A DNA stretch of 64,000 bases from an uncultured Piscirickettsiaceae bacterium (GTDB lineage: Bacteria > Pseudomonadota > Gammaproteobacteria > Methylococcales > Cycloclasticaceae): assembly GCA_913061075.1 (NCBI GenBank), contig CAJXSK010000001.1, positions 1-64,000 of the forward strand, read 5' to 3'. How positions within the stretch are numbered: position 1 is the first letter of the stretch; each line of letters starts with the position of its first letter. The notes below the pieces were generated by a model, which was given only the letters and a program-made list of their open reading frames with translations, did not search any database and was not told the origin of the DNA. The position numbers and the translations under genes were made by a program. Of the stretch, positions 10,904-19,233 are shown in pieces.

Positions 10904-11416
10904 TTACCCACCTTTATAAAGCTTGAGCATTAAGTTACGGTAACTAAGGTTTTGTGAGGCGACCCATGATTCGAGATGCTCTAAAGAATTTTCTGTGCTG
11001 GAAGCGGTGTTTTGCATTTCTATAGCTAACATTTCTTGGTAAATAGGGACCAATGTATTTATGGCGCTTTCGGGGGCTTTGCGTCTTATGGAATGGTAGC
11101 CATGCTGTTGACCGTTGACATCATTGTCTACGGTGATGTTTTCAAAGACCCAGTAAAAATCACCATTTGCAGATAGGTTTTTAATGAAACCAAAAAACTA
11201 TTTTTTTTGTTGAATTGTATTCCACAAATATTTGAATAAGCCCTTCGGCATATCGGGGTGGCGAACTATATTTTGAGAAGCTCCACACAGCTTAGTAAAT
11301 GGGTACTGTGAAATACTCATAAATGAACGATTGGCATAAGTAATCAATCCTTGATTATCAGTTTTTGTGATTAGAAAATCATCAATTTCAAGCTTGTGCT
11401 CGTTAGTATTTGTCAT
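10904..11416 (-). pseudogene. Aer-like PAS sensor gene interrupted by an in-frame TAG
   Basis: The frame from the ATG at 11416 to the TAA at 10904-10906 is 171 codons, with one internal stop, TAG, at 11198-11200 (codon 73). Both sides match one PAS domain in the same frame: ITYANRSFMSISQYPF and RHPDMPKGLFKYLWNTI before the stop, FFGFIKN and NGDFYWVFENIT then GYHSIRRKAP after it. The E. coli Aer PAS domain has the same order (RHPDMPK, VKN, NGD, YWV, GYMSIR). The stop falls where Aer has the proline of GEPW. A substitution, not an indel, is needed, so it is a nonsense mutation, a sequencing error or a read-through site. Aer PAS domains bind FAD and sense redox state. The CZB chemoreceptor follows after 5 bases. 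Confidence 0.8.
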
Positions 11417-11566
11417 CGTTTGTATCTCATAAACAATCCAGTTTAGTTATGAGTGGGCAGGGGTATTAGGTTTAAGCCGCACGACTTTAGTATAGTTAAT
11501 GGATTTTATTTCACAGCAGTAATGTGGTTTTTTTCTAAAAAAAAGGGATTACAGAGCAAGGCGAGT

Positions 11567-11959
11567 TTAGTTTGATTTTTTTTGCTCTATTTCTAGCAAC
11601 CAACCATCCGTGCCTTGGCAGGAATTGGTCGTTGTTCCTGAAAAGTCGATCCTTACATATTTTCTTTTTATGGCATCAGGCAACTTTCCACTAACAACGA
11701 ATCCATCATTTGTTTTTTTGACGTCGATTTCTACGGGTATTTTATTCGCAATAACACGAATGCTATGCGGTAATGTGGCGGCGGATGTATGGAATGAAAT
11801 GTTAGACTCATGAGGAACAGTTGCCAAATGTTCTGGTGATACATTAGTAAATGTTGGTTTTTTACATTTCTTTTTACTACTAGAAGAACCGCCGTACGCT
11901 AACAGTTGGCTGCTAAATATGGCGAGTATTAAAAAAACAAGTATATTAATTGCCTTCAT
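11567..11959 (-). CDS. Small secreted protein of unknown function
   Basis: 130 residues with a clear signal peptide (MKAINILVFLILAIFSSQLLA) and a mature start YGGSSSSKKKCKKP. Two cysteines remain (about 32 and 114) and could form one disulfide. The rest has the alternating pattern of a beta-sandwich (IRVIANKIPVEIDVKK, YVRIDFSG). I do not recognise the family. It sits 75 bases after the CBS-domain gene at the end of the DUF1538 operon and may or may not be co-transcribed. Confidence 0.7.
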   Translation of the reverse strand: MKAINILVFLILAIFSSQLLAYGGSSSSKKKCKKPTFTNVSPEHLATVPHESNISFHTSAATLPHSIRVIANKIPVEIDVKKTNDGFVVSGKLPDAIKRKYVRIDFSGTTTNSCQGTDGWLLEIEQKKSN

Positions 11960-12034
11960 TATTGACCTCTGATCGTTATCTAATTAATTAATAACTTATG
12001 TTATTCTTAAAAAACAAGTAAAGCTTACGGTTAA

Positions 12035-12451
12035 TCAGGATATACCTGATAGTTCACATAAACCATCCAAAACAAGCTGTATGGGGCTGACAACACCAAT
12101 AATTTCACCATTCTCCATTACGGGTGCTCGCATCAAGCCATAGCGTGCAAACAAGCGTGAACAGTAACGAATGTCCATATCAGGTGTGACAGAAATCATT
12201 GGCTTTTCATTGATTTCGTAGACATTAACGCGGTCTGCAGCACGGTCTTTCGCCAAAACCAATTTTGCGATAATGCCGGCATTTAAAACCCCGTATTCAT
12301 CATCGGCATGGAATTTGTTTACAAATAACATGGATGTGCGATGCTGTTTCATGATTCTAATAGCCTCAGTAATAGTTGCCTTTCCATCAATCATATGAAA
12401 GTTGGTTTTCATTACATCACGTACTCTAATTATTTTTTTATCTTCGCTCAT
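12035..12451 (-). CDS. CBS-domain pair protein
   Basis: 138 residues containing two CBS motifs: VRDVMKTNFHMIDGKATITEAIRIM at the start and ENGEIIGVVSPIQLVLDGL at the end. CBS pairs usually bind adenine nucleotides and regulate enzymes or transporters. The start overlaps the PII-like gene by 4 bases, and the two follow two membrane-protein genes. This suggests it senses nucleotide state for that transport system; the ligand is not known. Confidence 0.85.
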   Translation of the reverse strand: MSEDKKIIRVRDVMKTNFHMIDGKATITEAIRIMKQHRTSMLFVNKFHADDEYGVLNAGIIAKLVLAKDRAADRVNVYEINEKPMISVTPDMDIRYCSRLFARYGLMRAPVMENGEIIGVVSPIQLVLDGLCELSGIS

Positions 12452-12798
12452 AATTCTTCCTCAATCACTTGTGTAATTTCTTTAGCTTGGTGCAGAACAC
12501 CTATCGCATCCTCAACGTCAATTTTTATGGCAATACCACTGCCAGGTTCGTCATCAAATTTTCCGGCTTTTGCAATTTCTTCCAAAATGTTACGACTCAT
12601 GTGTTCTTCTACAAGGAACAATAAAACATCTCGTTGAGTTTCTAAATTAAGCCCTAGAAATGTTTTCTTTTGATTAATACCTTCACCACGCGCATTATTG
12701 ATAATGGTTGCACCTGTCGCACCGACGTCCCTAGCCGCTTTGAGTACATCGTCTGTCTTGTTGTCATCAACAAAAACTAAAATAAGTTTAAAATGCAT
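12448..12798 (-). CDS. PII-like signalling protein
   Basis: 116 residues resembling the nitrogen-regulatory PII fold: a first strand FKLILVFVDDNKTDDVLKAARDVGATGATII, a glycine-rich turn NARGEG, then FLVEEHMSRNILEEI and a C-terminal strand with IAIKIDVEDAIGVL. The T-loop tyrosine of classical GlnB/GlnK is not present, so it is a PII-like protein, not GlnB. PII and PII-like proteins bind nucleotides and often gate the transporter encoded next to them. Here the neighbours are two DUF1538 membrane proteins 9 bases upstream and a CBS protein overlapping downstream. Confidence 0.8.
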   Translation of the reverse strand: MHFKLILVFVDDNKTDDVLKAARDVGATGATIINNARGEGINQKKTFLGLNLETQRDVLLFLVEEHMSRNILEEIAKAGKFDDEPGSGIAIKIDVEDAIGVLHQAKEITQVIEEEL

Positions 12799-12807
12799 AG
12801 TATGCTC

Positions 12808-13590
12808 CTATCGTTTATTTATTTGGTTTACACGGCGATTAATCCACTCTGCAATTTGAGCGTAACCAAGGACCGACATTATAGGGAAGAGGCTGGCAAA
12901 GGCAATCAGCCCAAAACCATCTAACAAAGGGTTTCTGCCAGGAATAGCAGTGGCCAATCCAATGCCCAGAGCAGTGACCAACGGAACAGTGACTGTTGAT
13001 GTGGTGACGCCACCAGAATCATAGGCAAGCCCAATGATGAGTTTGGGTGAAATAAGCGTTTGGATCATGACAATGACATAGCCGGTGATAATAAATAGGT
13101 GCAAGTCAATGCCAGTGACAATGCGGTAAGCGCCTAGCGAAATACCAAAGGCAACGCCAACGGACACAGCTAATCGTAGATACAATGCTTTGATGCTTCC
13201 ACCAGAGTTTTGTTCAGCTTTAATACCAACAGCAATTAAGGCTGGCTCTGCAAGCGTTGTAGCAAACCCTATGCAGGCTGCAAAAATGTAAACCCATAGG
13301 TAGTCTTGCCAAACAACATCCGTTGGTGAGTTGCCGCTGTGGTTTATGAATTGTGGGCTAGTTAACTGTTCAGCCATTAATGAGCCTAAGGGGAACAACG
13401 CTTTTTCTAAGCCAAGCAGAAAAAAACTCATACCCAAAATAATATAAATAACACCAATGAGTAAATCATTTGCCTTTTTAAAAGGGCGTCGAATAATCAC
13501 GAGTTGAAAGAAGATAATGATGCCTGCTATGGGCAGAATATCTCGAGAAGTAGACAGTAAAATAGCAAAAAAATCGTTAATAAGGCCCAT
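12808..13590 (-). CDS. DUF1538 membrane protein, second copy
   Basis: 260 residues, about six to seven hydrophobic segments. It shares with the upstream gene a conserved core: GxExxLFPxG (GLEKALFPLG), FAxSxGFxTTxAEPALIAV (FATTLAEPALIAVGI), IGLAYDSGGVTTSTVTVPLVTALGIGLA and PGRNPLLDGFGLIAFASLFPI. These are signatures of the uncharacterised DUF1538 family. The two genes are tandem duplicates overlapping by one base (TAATG) and probably form a heterodimer. The acidic and glycine-rich repeats inside the membrane suggest an ion or small-molecule carrier, but no substrate is known to me. Confidence 0.85.
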   Translation of the reverse strand: MGLINDFFAILLSTSRDILPIAGIIIFFQLVIIRRPFKKANDLLIGVIYIILGMSFFLLGLEKALFPLGSLMAEQLTSPQFINHSGNSPTDVVWQDYLWVYIFAACIGFATTLAEPALIAVGIKAEQNSGGSIKALYLRLAVSVGVAFGISLGAYRIVTGIDLHLFIITGYVIVMIQTLISPKLIIGLAYDSGGVTTSTVTVPLVTALGIGLATAIPGRNPLLDGFGLIAFASLFPIMSVLGYAQIAEWINRRVNQINKR

Positions 13591-14324
13591 TAGATAATCA
13601 TTCCATAGGCCATGACAAAAATAATAGGTGTTAGCGCAGCAAAGGCAATAAGGCCAAAGCCATCAGTCATTGGGTTGCGCCCTTTAATGGCGGATGCAAG
13701 GCCAACACCCAGTGCGGTGATGAGCGGAACGTTAATTGTTGAGGTGGCCACGCCACCAGAATCAAAAGCAATACCTATGATGGTATCGGGTGCTAGAGCA
13801 GTCATAATCACCACGCCCATATAGCCAGGAATGATGAGGTATTGTACGGGCCAGCCTCTAATAATTCTTAATACGCCAAACAATATGGCAAACCCAACAG
13901 CAAAGGCAACGGTATACCGTAAACCAGTCGCATAAGCCAGTTGAGCTTCTAGGGTATCTGCTACTAAACCACCTTCTGAAGCGATACGAGCAGCTTCGTC
14001 CGCAACAGCAATCAAGGCGGGCTCTGCAGCGGTTGTGCCGAAGCCCAGCGAAAAGGCGAAGACTAAAAGCCAGGGTAAGCTGCCTTTTCTAGCAAATGCA
14101 TTGGCTAAGTTCTCGCCAATAGGAAATAAACTTTTTTCTAAGCCTTGAATAAAGAGCGTGAGCCCTAAAACGACAAAGCAAGTGCCGATGGCTATTTCCC
14201 CAATGTTTGGCACGGGCTGCTTTAAGATAAAGACTTGAAAGATAAAGATAACCACAAAAATAGGCATCAAGTCCATTGAGCTGCCAATTAATTGCTTAAT
14301 AAATTTATTTTTAATATTGAACAA
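13590..14324 (-). CDS. DUF1538 membrane protein, first copy
   Basis: 244 residues with the same signatures as its downstream paralogue: GLEKSLFPIG, GTTAAEPALIAVADEAARIA, IGIAFDSGGVATSTINVPLITALGVGLASA and KGRNPMTDGFGLIAF. The start appears to be TTG at 14324 with AAAGGG about 8 bases upstream. Alternatively translation could begin at an ATG 16 codons later, which would lose a charged N-terminus. First gene of a four-gene operon: two DUF1538 proteins, PII-like, CBS pair. All junctions are 9 bases or less, or overlap. Confidence 0.85.
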   Translation of the reverse strand: MFNIKNKFIKQLIGSSMDLMPIFVVIFIFQVFILKQPVPNIGEIAIGTCFVVLGLTLFIQGLEKSLFPIGENLANAFARKGSLPWLLVFAFSLGFGTTAAEPALIAVADEAARIASEGGLVADTLEAQLAYATGLRYTVAFAVGFAILFGVLRIIRGWPVQYLIIPGYMGVVIMTALAPDTIIGIAFDSGGVATSTINVPLITALGVGLASAIKGRNPMTDGFGLIAFAALTPIIFVMAYGMII

Positions 14325-14435
14325 TCAAATCCCTTTAAAGTCACAGCGCTATCAATAGAGTTTAGCTGATAGTCATCAATATAGATTCGTTTTTCTTGCT
14401 ACACCCTATAGGAATTTCTAAGGCATTTCCAGTGA

Positions 14436-15251
14436 CTAATGCTGGCAGCTAGGGCAATAAAACGTTGACCGTTGGCCAATGGTTATTTGTTTGATCGGCG
14501 TTGAGCAGACGGTACATGGTTTGTTCTTGCGTCCATAAACATTAAGAGTCTGTTGGAAATAGCCTGGCTTGCCATCGCTGTTTACAAAATCTTTTAATGT
14601 AGTGCCGCCTTGTTCGATGGATTTATTTAAGATTGACTTAATGGATTGAATTAATACGCCGAACCGTTTTTTAGAAATGTTATTACTGGCACGTTTGGGG
14701 TGTATTTTGCTTAGAAATAATGATTCGCTTGCATAGATGTTTCCTACACCAACGACCATATGCGCATCCATGATGAAGCTTTTTATGGGTAATGAACGTA
14801 ATCGTGATTTATTGTAAAAGTCGTCAAGATTAAATGCCTCAGTTAAGGGTTCAGGGCCAAGTTTGCTGATTAATTTATGGCCGTTAATCGGCTCATTTGT
14901 CCACAGGTAGGCACCAAAGCGTCTTGGGTCGTGATAACGCAAACACGTGCCATCCTTGAACTGGATGTCAATATGGTCGTGTTTTCTTTCGGCTTCATCT
15001 GTTTTTATAATACGTAAACTGCCCGACATGCCAAGATGAATCATCAGTGTGCCAACAGCGGTTTCCAGCAGCAAGTATTTGGCTCGGCGTTTAACGTCGA
15101 TAATCTTTTGACCGGGCAGTAGCTGGCTAATTTCTGGGCTTACCGGCCACCTTAATTGGTTTTTACGTACGATGACGTGCGTGACGATTTTGTTTTTTAT
15201 ATGTGGGGAAATACCACGCTTAGTTGTTTCAACTTCTGGTAATTCAGGCAT
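14436..15251 (-). CDS. mutM: Formamidopyrimidine-DNA glycosylase
   Basis: 271 residues, normal length. It excises 8-oxoguanine and other oxidised purines and nicks the strand. The catalytic N-terminus PELPEVETTKRGI is intact (Pro2, Glu3 after Met removal), VKRRAKYLL carries the conserved lysine, the H2TH region contains VGVGNIYASE, and the C-terminal zinc finger is CTVC...CPSC. Its start overlaps the DUF4340 gene by 8 bases, so it may be co-transcribed with the ABC exporter genes upstream. Confidence 0.97.
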   Translation of the reverse strand: MPELPEVETTKRGISPHIKNKIVTHVIVRKNQLRWPVSPEISQLLPGQKIIDVKRRAKYLLLETAVGTLMIHLGMSGSLRIIKTDEAERKHDHIDIQFKDGTCLRYHDPRRFGAYLWTNEPINGHKLISKLGPEPLTEAFNLDDFYNKSRLRSLPIKSFIMDAHMVVGVGNIYASESLFLSKIHPKRASNNISKKRFGVLIQSIKSILNKSIEQGGTTLKDFVNSDGKPGYFQQTLNVYGRKNKPCTVCSTPIKQITIGQRSTFYCPSCQH

Positions 15252-16098
15252 CTGGCAAGCTTTTGAGTTCAGTCATGCTTTTGTATTTTTCGGCACTAAA
15301 GTGGTAGTTTAATTGATTGTCAGTTGGCGTTAAGGTAACGCCATTGGGTGTCTTGGTAAGCGTGAATATATATTGACTCCCATTGTTTAGCGTGACAACA
15401 ACATTAGGTTTGTTATGGGAGCTTTCTTTTGTATTAACTTTTATGGCGCGGGCAAAACGCCATTCATCCAGTAAGGTTTGAACGGCATCCGCAGATAGTG
15501 GTTCTAATGAATTAACAGGGTGTGTTTGCCACGTATTATCTGGTTGGCGACGTAAGTGTAGCGTAGGGGTTTTGAGTTCTGTTATTTGTATGTCGTCGGA
15601 AAATAACCGCGTGTCTATGTACTGGCTAATCGGTGCGGATAGGTGGTGGGTGAACGTATCATCAACCAAAAATAGCGACGTGGTGTTGGCGACATAGCGC
15701 CGATGTTGAACAGGTTCGGTATTGCCGATAGACAACATCGTGTTGTTGAAACTAACCTTAATATTTGGCCGGATAAGATTAAACTTTTCTAACGATTGGC
15801 TTTCAAGCGGGTATTCAGTTGTTACGTTAATCTGCGAAATCTTCAGTAAACGTTCAACTTTACTGGGCAGTGCAGGTGCTTGAATGGGGCTGGTTATTTT
15901 CCATTGGTCGCCGTCAAGGGACATGACAATGTTGTTGGCGTTTTTTCGTTGAATGGATATGGTGTGAATGGCTGATGGATCAATGTTAGTGAGCTTAATA
16001 GCAGTCTCTTGTTGTTGCCCAGGCTTAAGCCAGACGATTAATGCAAGGCCGCAAAGGAAAGCTATTAGTAGTACGTTGATACCTAACCGCTTATTCAT
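15244..16098 (-). CDS. DUF4340 protein, partner of the Gld-type ABC system
   Basis: 284 residues: one N-terminal membrane anchor (GINVLLIAFLCGLALIVWL) and an extracytoplasmic part of repeated beta units, e.g. IDPSAIHTISIQRKNANNIVMSLDGDQWKIT and PTLHLRRQPDNTWQTHPV. This repeat pattern is that of DUF4340, found next to GldF/GldG-type ABC genes. It begins one base after the GldG-like gene. The molecular role is not established. Confidence 0.8.
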   Translation of the reverse strand: MNKRLGINVLLIAFLCGLALIVWLKPGQQQETAIKLTNIDPSAIHTISIQRKNANNIVMSLDGDQWKITSPIQAPALPSKVERLLKISQINVTTEYPLESQSLEKFNLIRPNIKVSFNNTMLSIGNTEPVQHRRYVANTTSLFLVDDTFTHHLSAPISQYIDTRLFSDDIQITELKTPTLHLRRQPDNTWQTHPVNSLEPLSADAVQTLLDEWRFARAIKVNTKESSHNKPNVVVTLNNGSQYIFTLTKTPNGVTLTPTDNQLNYHFSAEKYKSMTELKSLPDA

Positions 16099-16099
16099 G

Positions 16100-17464
16100 C
16101 TATCTTTTTTTGCGTTTTAACCAAATGATAATACCGGTCGCAATGAACACGAGTGGTAGTACGATTAGGAAGCCGAGACCAAAAATCAATGTCCATAGCT
16201 GGCTTACATTAAGTGAGGTATCGACGGCTGTTTTCGCTGGAATATCAATTAGATTGTCGTCTTGATTTAGCCACTGAACGAGGTTTAAGCCTAAGTCTAA
16301 ATTAGCGCCGTTGCCCAAAAAGGCATTAGATAAAAAGTCTGCATCACCAATAATGGCGATACGTTGATTTGTTTCGCTAAGTTGGCCGTCAACAGTTACT
16401 TTACGTGTTAATTCATAGCCTATATTAATGGGCCCTTGAGTTTCATCCGAGTCGTTATCAAATTGAATATCACCACTGATGTCGCCTATTTCGGTCCAGG
16501 AACGTTCTAACGTCGAGAGGATGGGAGAGGTAGTGAAGCTTGCGTTATCATTGCTTTTTAGCCCAGCGGCGCCTGGGAACAGGCTCATGGCTTGAAGTTG
16601 TTGAGTAACAGGGTGATTAGGGTATTCAGTCACTAAGGCATAGGTTGGGTCGTTTATTCCAAACATTTGTGTCGTCGCATCCACGACAATGCCTTGCAAA
16701 GCTGATATGCCAAATAGGTCGTTGAGGATGTTTTTATTATGGGTTGAGCCAGGCTCTGTTAACCAGAGTAGAGGCTTGCCTGATGTTACATATTGTTTAA
16801 TGATGCTGATTTCACCGGGTAGTAATGCTGATTTAGGGTCAGCTATCACCAGTAACGATGTATTTTTCGGAATAGTAGGCGACTCAATTAAATTAATAGG
16901 TTGGTTGTTGATACCTTTGCGTTTTAATTCGTCACTAAACAGGCTTAGATCAAAATTGGCATCATTATTGGCTGAGCGTTCACCATGACCAGTAAGAAAA
17001 ACGACCCATCGTTGTTCACTCGTGGTGAGTCGTTGTAACGCATTGGTGAATGATTGCTCGTCTAGCGCGGTTAACGACTCGCGGCGATTGTTGTAGTGAA
17101 TTATTAACTCACCATCGGTTGTAATACCTTCTTCACGCGCAACATCTGGACGGGTATCAGGGTTGATGAACGTTAATGAGGTATCAGCTTTATGGTGTTG
17201 ATATTTCTTGATTAATTCAGATATCCGTTGCCGAATAACGTCATTTTCGGTGGCATACGCCGTTATCTCAACAGGTGTTGATAGCTTTTTTAGTAATTCA
17301 ATACTGGGTGAAGATAACGAGTTACGGTTGTTAACAGTCCAATCGGATTGAATAGTATATTGAGTGCTTAACCACGCAAGTACACCCATTACGCTGCAAA
17401 AAAGCAGGGTAAAAATGATATTTTGAATGCGAACGGCTTGGTGTGTTTTACGAGTAACTTTCAT
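16100..17464 (-). CDS. GldG-like ABC transporter auxiliary protein
   Basis: 454 residues. An N-terminal membrane segment (about 14-36) is followed by a large extracytoplasmic domain and a C-terminal membrane helix (about 425-450, ending in KRKKR). Features of the GldG/YbbC-like family are TPVEITAYATENDVIRQRISELIKKY, VVFLTGHGERS and LLVIADPKSALLPGEI, which resemble an intracellular-transport-type beta domain. The start overlaps the permease by 4 bases. In Bacteroidetes GldAFG is tied to gliding; here a general export role is more likely. Confidence 0.83.
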   Translation of the reverse strand: MKVTRKTHQAVRIQNIIFTLLFCSVMGVLAWLSTQYTIQSDWTVNNRNSLSSPSIELLKKLSTPVEITAYATENDVIRQRISELIKKYQHHKADTSLTFINPDTRPDVAREEGITTDGELIIHYNNRRESLTALDEQSFTNALQRLTTSEQRWVVFLTGHGERSANNDANFDLSLFSDELKRKGINNQPINLIESPTIPKNTSLLVIADPKSALLPGEISIIKQYVTSGKPLLWLTEPGSTHNKNILNDLFGISALQGIVVDATTQMFGINDPTYALVTEYPNHPVTQQLQAMSLFPGAAGLKSNDNASFTTSPILSTLERSWTEIGDISGDIQFDNDSDETQGPINIGYELTRKVTVDGQLSETNQRIAIIGDADFLSNAFLGNGANLDLGLNLVQWLNQDDNLIDIPAKTAVDTSLNVSQLWTLIFGLGFLIVLPLVFIATGIIIWLKRKKR

Positions 17465-18216
17465 TTTTGTAGGCGGTCATTGTCTAACCGGCGGACACTC
17501 AAAATAAGGAATCCAGCAATAAATAAAACAAAATAGAGTACATCGGTTGAATGAACGAGGCCACGTAACAAACTTTCGAAATGGCGCATCATAGAAATAT
17601 ATTCGAATAAGGGGCTCGCATTTCCACTGTTACTACCGGCCCAATCGATAATCCAAAGTAATAGTAGAGCGCCAAAGCTACACACGGCAGCAACCGTGGC
17701 TTGAGAGGCAATGGTAGACATATAAAGGCCTAAAGCATCAAAAGCAGCGAGTAATAACACCATAGCCAACAAGCACGCGGACAGTTTGCCGAAATCTATT
17801 GTAGCAATGGGGGTTAATGATAATGGCATTAGCGTGATGGAAAAAAGCATGATGAGTAGAAAAATAAATGTCGCTAAAAACTTACCTAAAATAATGTCCG
17901 TCATAGAAATTGGGGCAGAAAACAATAGGCTGATGGTTTTGTTGCGCCGTTCGTCACTGATCAGTCGCATGGTAATGAGTGGCGTAATCAGTAAAAAAAT
18001 GACGGCGGCATTTCCATACAATGGGGCGATGACCAAGTCGGTAATACCCGGTGCGTTAGCTAACCCAACCAGCTTGGGCTGTATGGTTAAGTAAAAATCA
18101 ATTTGTGTTAGAAACATATAAGCAAGAATTAATTGGCTAATACCCAACATGGTCCATGCCAATGGAGACAAAAATAAACTGCGCAGCTCGCGCCCAGCAA
18201 TAGTAAGGCTATTCAT
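17461..18216 (-). CDS. ABC-2 type permease, GldF-like
   Basis: 251 residues, six membrane segments (near 16-36, 60-80, 100-130, 140-165, 175-195 and 220-240). The N-terminus IAGRELRSLFLSPLAW and the RLISDERRNKTISLLFSAPISMTDIILGKF loop are typical of the ABC-2 export permeases with GldF. It overlaps the ATPase by 8 bases and the GldG-like gene by 4 bases, so the set is expressed as a unit. Confidence 0.87.
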   Translation of the reverse strand: MNSLTIAGRELRSLFLSPLAWTMLGISQLILAYMFLTQIDFYLTIQPKLVGLANAPGITDLVIAPLYGNAAVIFLLITPLITMRLISDERRNKTISLLFSAPISMTDIILGKFLATFIFLLIMLFSITLMPLSLTPIATIDFGKLSACLLAMVLLLAAFDALGLYMSTIASQATVAAVCSFGALLLLWIIDWAGSNSGNASPLFEYISMMRHFESLLRGLVHSTDVLYFVLFIAGFLILSVRRLDNDRLQK

Positions 18217-19141
18217 CGTGAGGCTCGGCTTGCGTTAGAGATAAGAATATTTGCTCCATATTGTGTGTCTCGGGTGTTAACTCAAGTAGCCCCCAGTTTT
18301 CGTTAACCGCTAGGTTGGCGATAGTTTCTGCAGGGTTTTTGTGTTGGCCATGCTGAATGCGAAATTGATTATCACTTGTTTCGGTAATGTCAGTTATGTC
18401 TGATAGGGATTTAAGCATTGATATGTCCACAGGGCGCTTGAACTTGACCAATAAACTGGATGAACTCATGCGGTTATTTAAAGAATCTATGCTTTCGTTT
18501 AAAACCAACTTCCCATGATGAATGATTTGCACGCGACTACATGACTGCTGAACCTCTGGCAAGATATGTGTCGATAAGATGACGCTGTGTTTCTGACCTA
18601 GTTGACGAATTAGTTGACGAATTTCTAATATTTGGATGGGGTCTAGCCCAACAGTTGGCTCATCTAAAATAATCACTGATGGTTTATGCAAAATGGCTTG
18701 AGCAATGCCCACGCGTTGTTGATAACCTTTGGATAAATTGGCAATGAGTCGGTGGCCCATATCTGCCAAGCCGCAGTTGTCTTTCCCTTCGGTGACAGAT
18801 GTCGTAATAGCACCTGCCTTCAAGCCACGTAATTTAGCGCAATATTGTAAGTATTCATCAACGGTTAAATCGGTATAAAGCGGTGGGGTGTCGGCTAAAA
18901 ACCCTAATTCAGCTTTGGCCAGTTTGGGCTGTTCTAAGATGTCGTAACCGTGGATTTTAATTTCACCAACCGACGGGGCTAAATTCCCACAAATCATTTT
19001 CATAGTGGTTGATTTGCCTGCACCATTAGGCCCAAGAAAACCTAATATCTCGCTTTGGTTGAGAGAAAAGCTAACGTCATCAACTGCGCAATGCTCACCG
19101 AAATGGCGCGATACATTATTGACTTCAATCAGAGAGCTCAT
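18209..19141 (-). CDS. ABC transporter ATPase, GldA-like
   Basis: Energises the GldF-type permease next to it. Walker A GPNGAGKST, Q-loop region FLADTPPLYTDLTVDEYL, signature LSKGYQQRVGIAQA, Walker B VIILDEPTVGLDP and the H-switch LSTHIL are all present, followed by a C-terminal accessory domain. I take the ATG at 19141 (MSSLIEVNNVSRHFG) because homologues start here; an in-frame TTG at 19162 with a weak AGG upstream is an alternative. First gene of a minus-strand operon: ATPase, permease, GldG-like, DUF4340, mutM. Confidence 0.9.
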   Translation of the reverse strand: MSSLIEVNNVSRHFGEHCAVDDVSFSLNQSEILGFLGPNGAGKSTTMKMICGNLAPSVGEIKIHGYDILEQPKLAKAELGFLADTPPLYTDLTVDEYLQYCAKLRGLKAGAITTSVTEGKDNCGLADMGHRLIANLSKGYQQRVGIAQAILHKPSVIILDEPTVGLDPIQILEIRQLIRQLGQKHSVILSTHILPEVQQSCSRVQIIHHGKLVLNESIDSLNNRMSSSSLLVKFKRPVDISMLKSLSDITDITETSDNQFRIQHGQHKNPAETIANLAVNENWGLLELTPETHNMEQIFLSLTQAEPHDE

Positions 19142-19188
19142 TCTAGAATTGGTTTGTTTCAAAAAAAGCCTACCTTAGCATTCAATTT

Positions 19189-19217
19189 TTGTACTGTCAG
19201 CTAACGAGTCGTGTAAA
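19189..19217 (+). promoter_or_regulatory. Candidate promoter of the hydantoinase gene
   Basis: TTGTAC (19189-19194), a 17-base spacer and TGTAAA (19212-19217) form a moderate sigma-70 promoter ending about 16 bases before the hyuA-like start, in the short gap divergent from the ABC operon. Match to consensus is four of six in each box. Confidence 0.4.
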
Positions 19218-19233
19218 AATACGATAAAGAAAA

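Noticed and set aside
11198-11200. TAG as a recoded sense codon genome-wide
   Set aside because: coaD, ndk, mlaE and murA all end in TAG at the correct family length, so TAG is a normal stop here.
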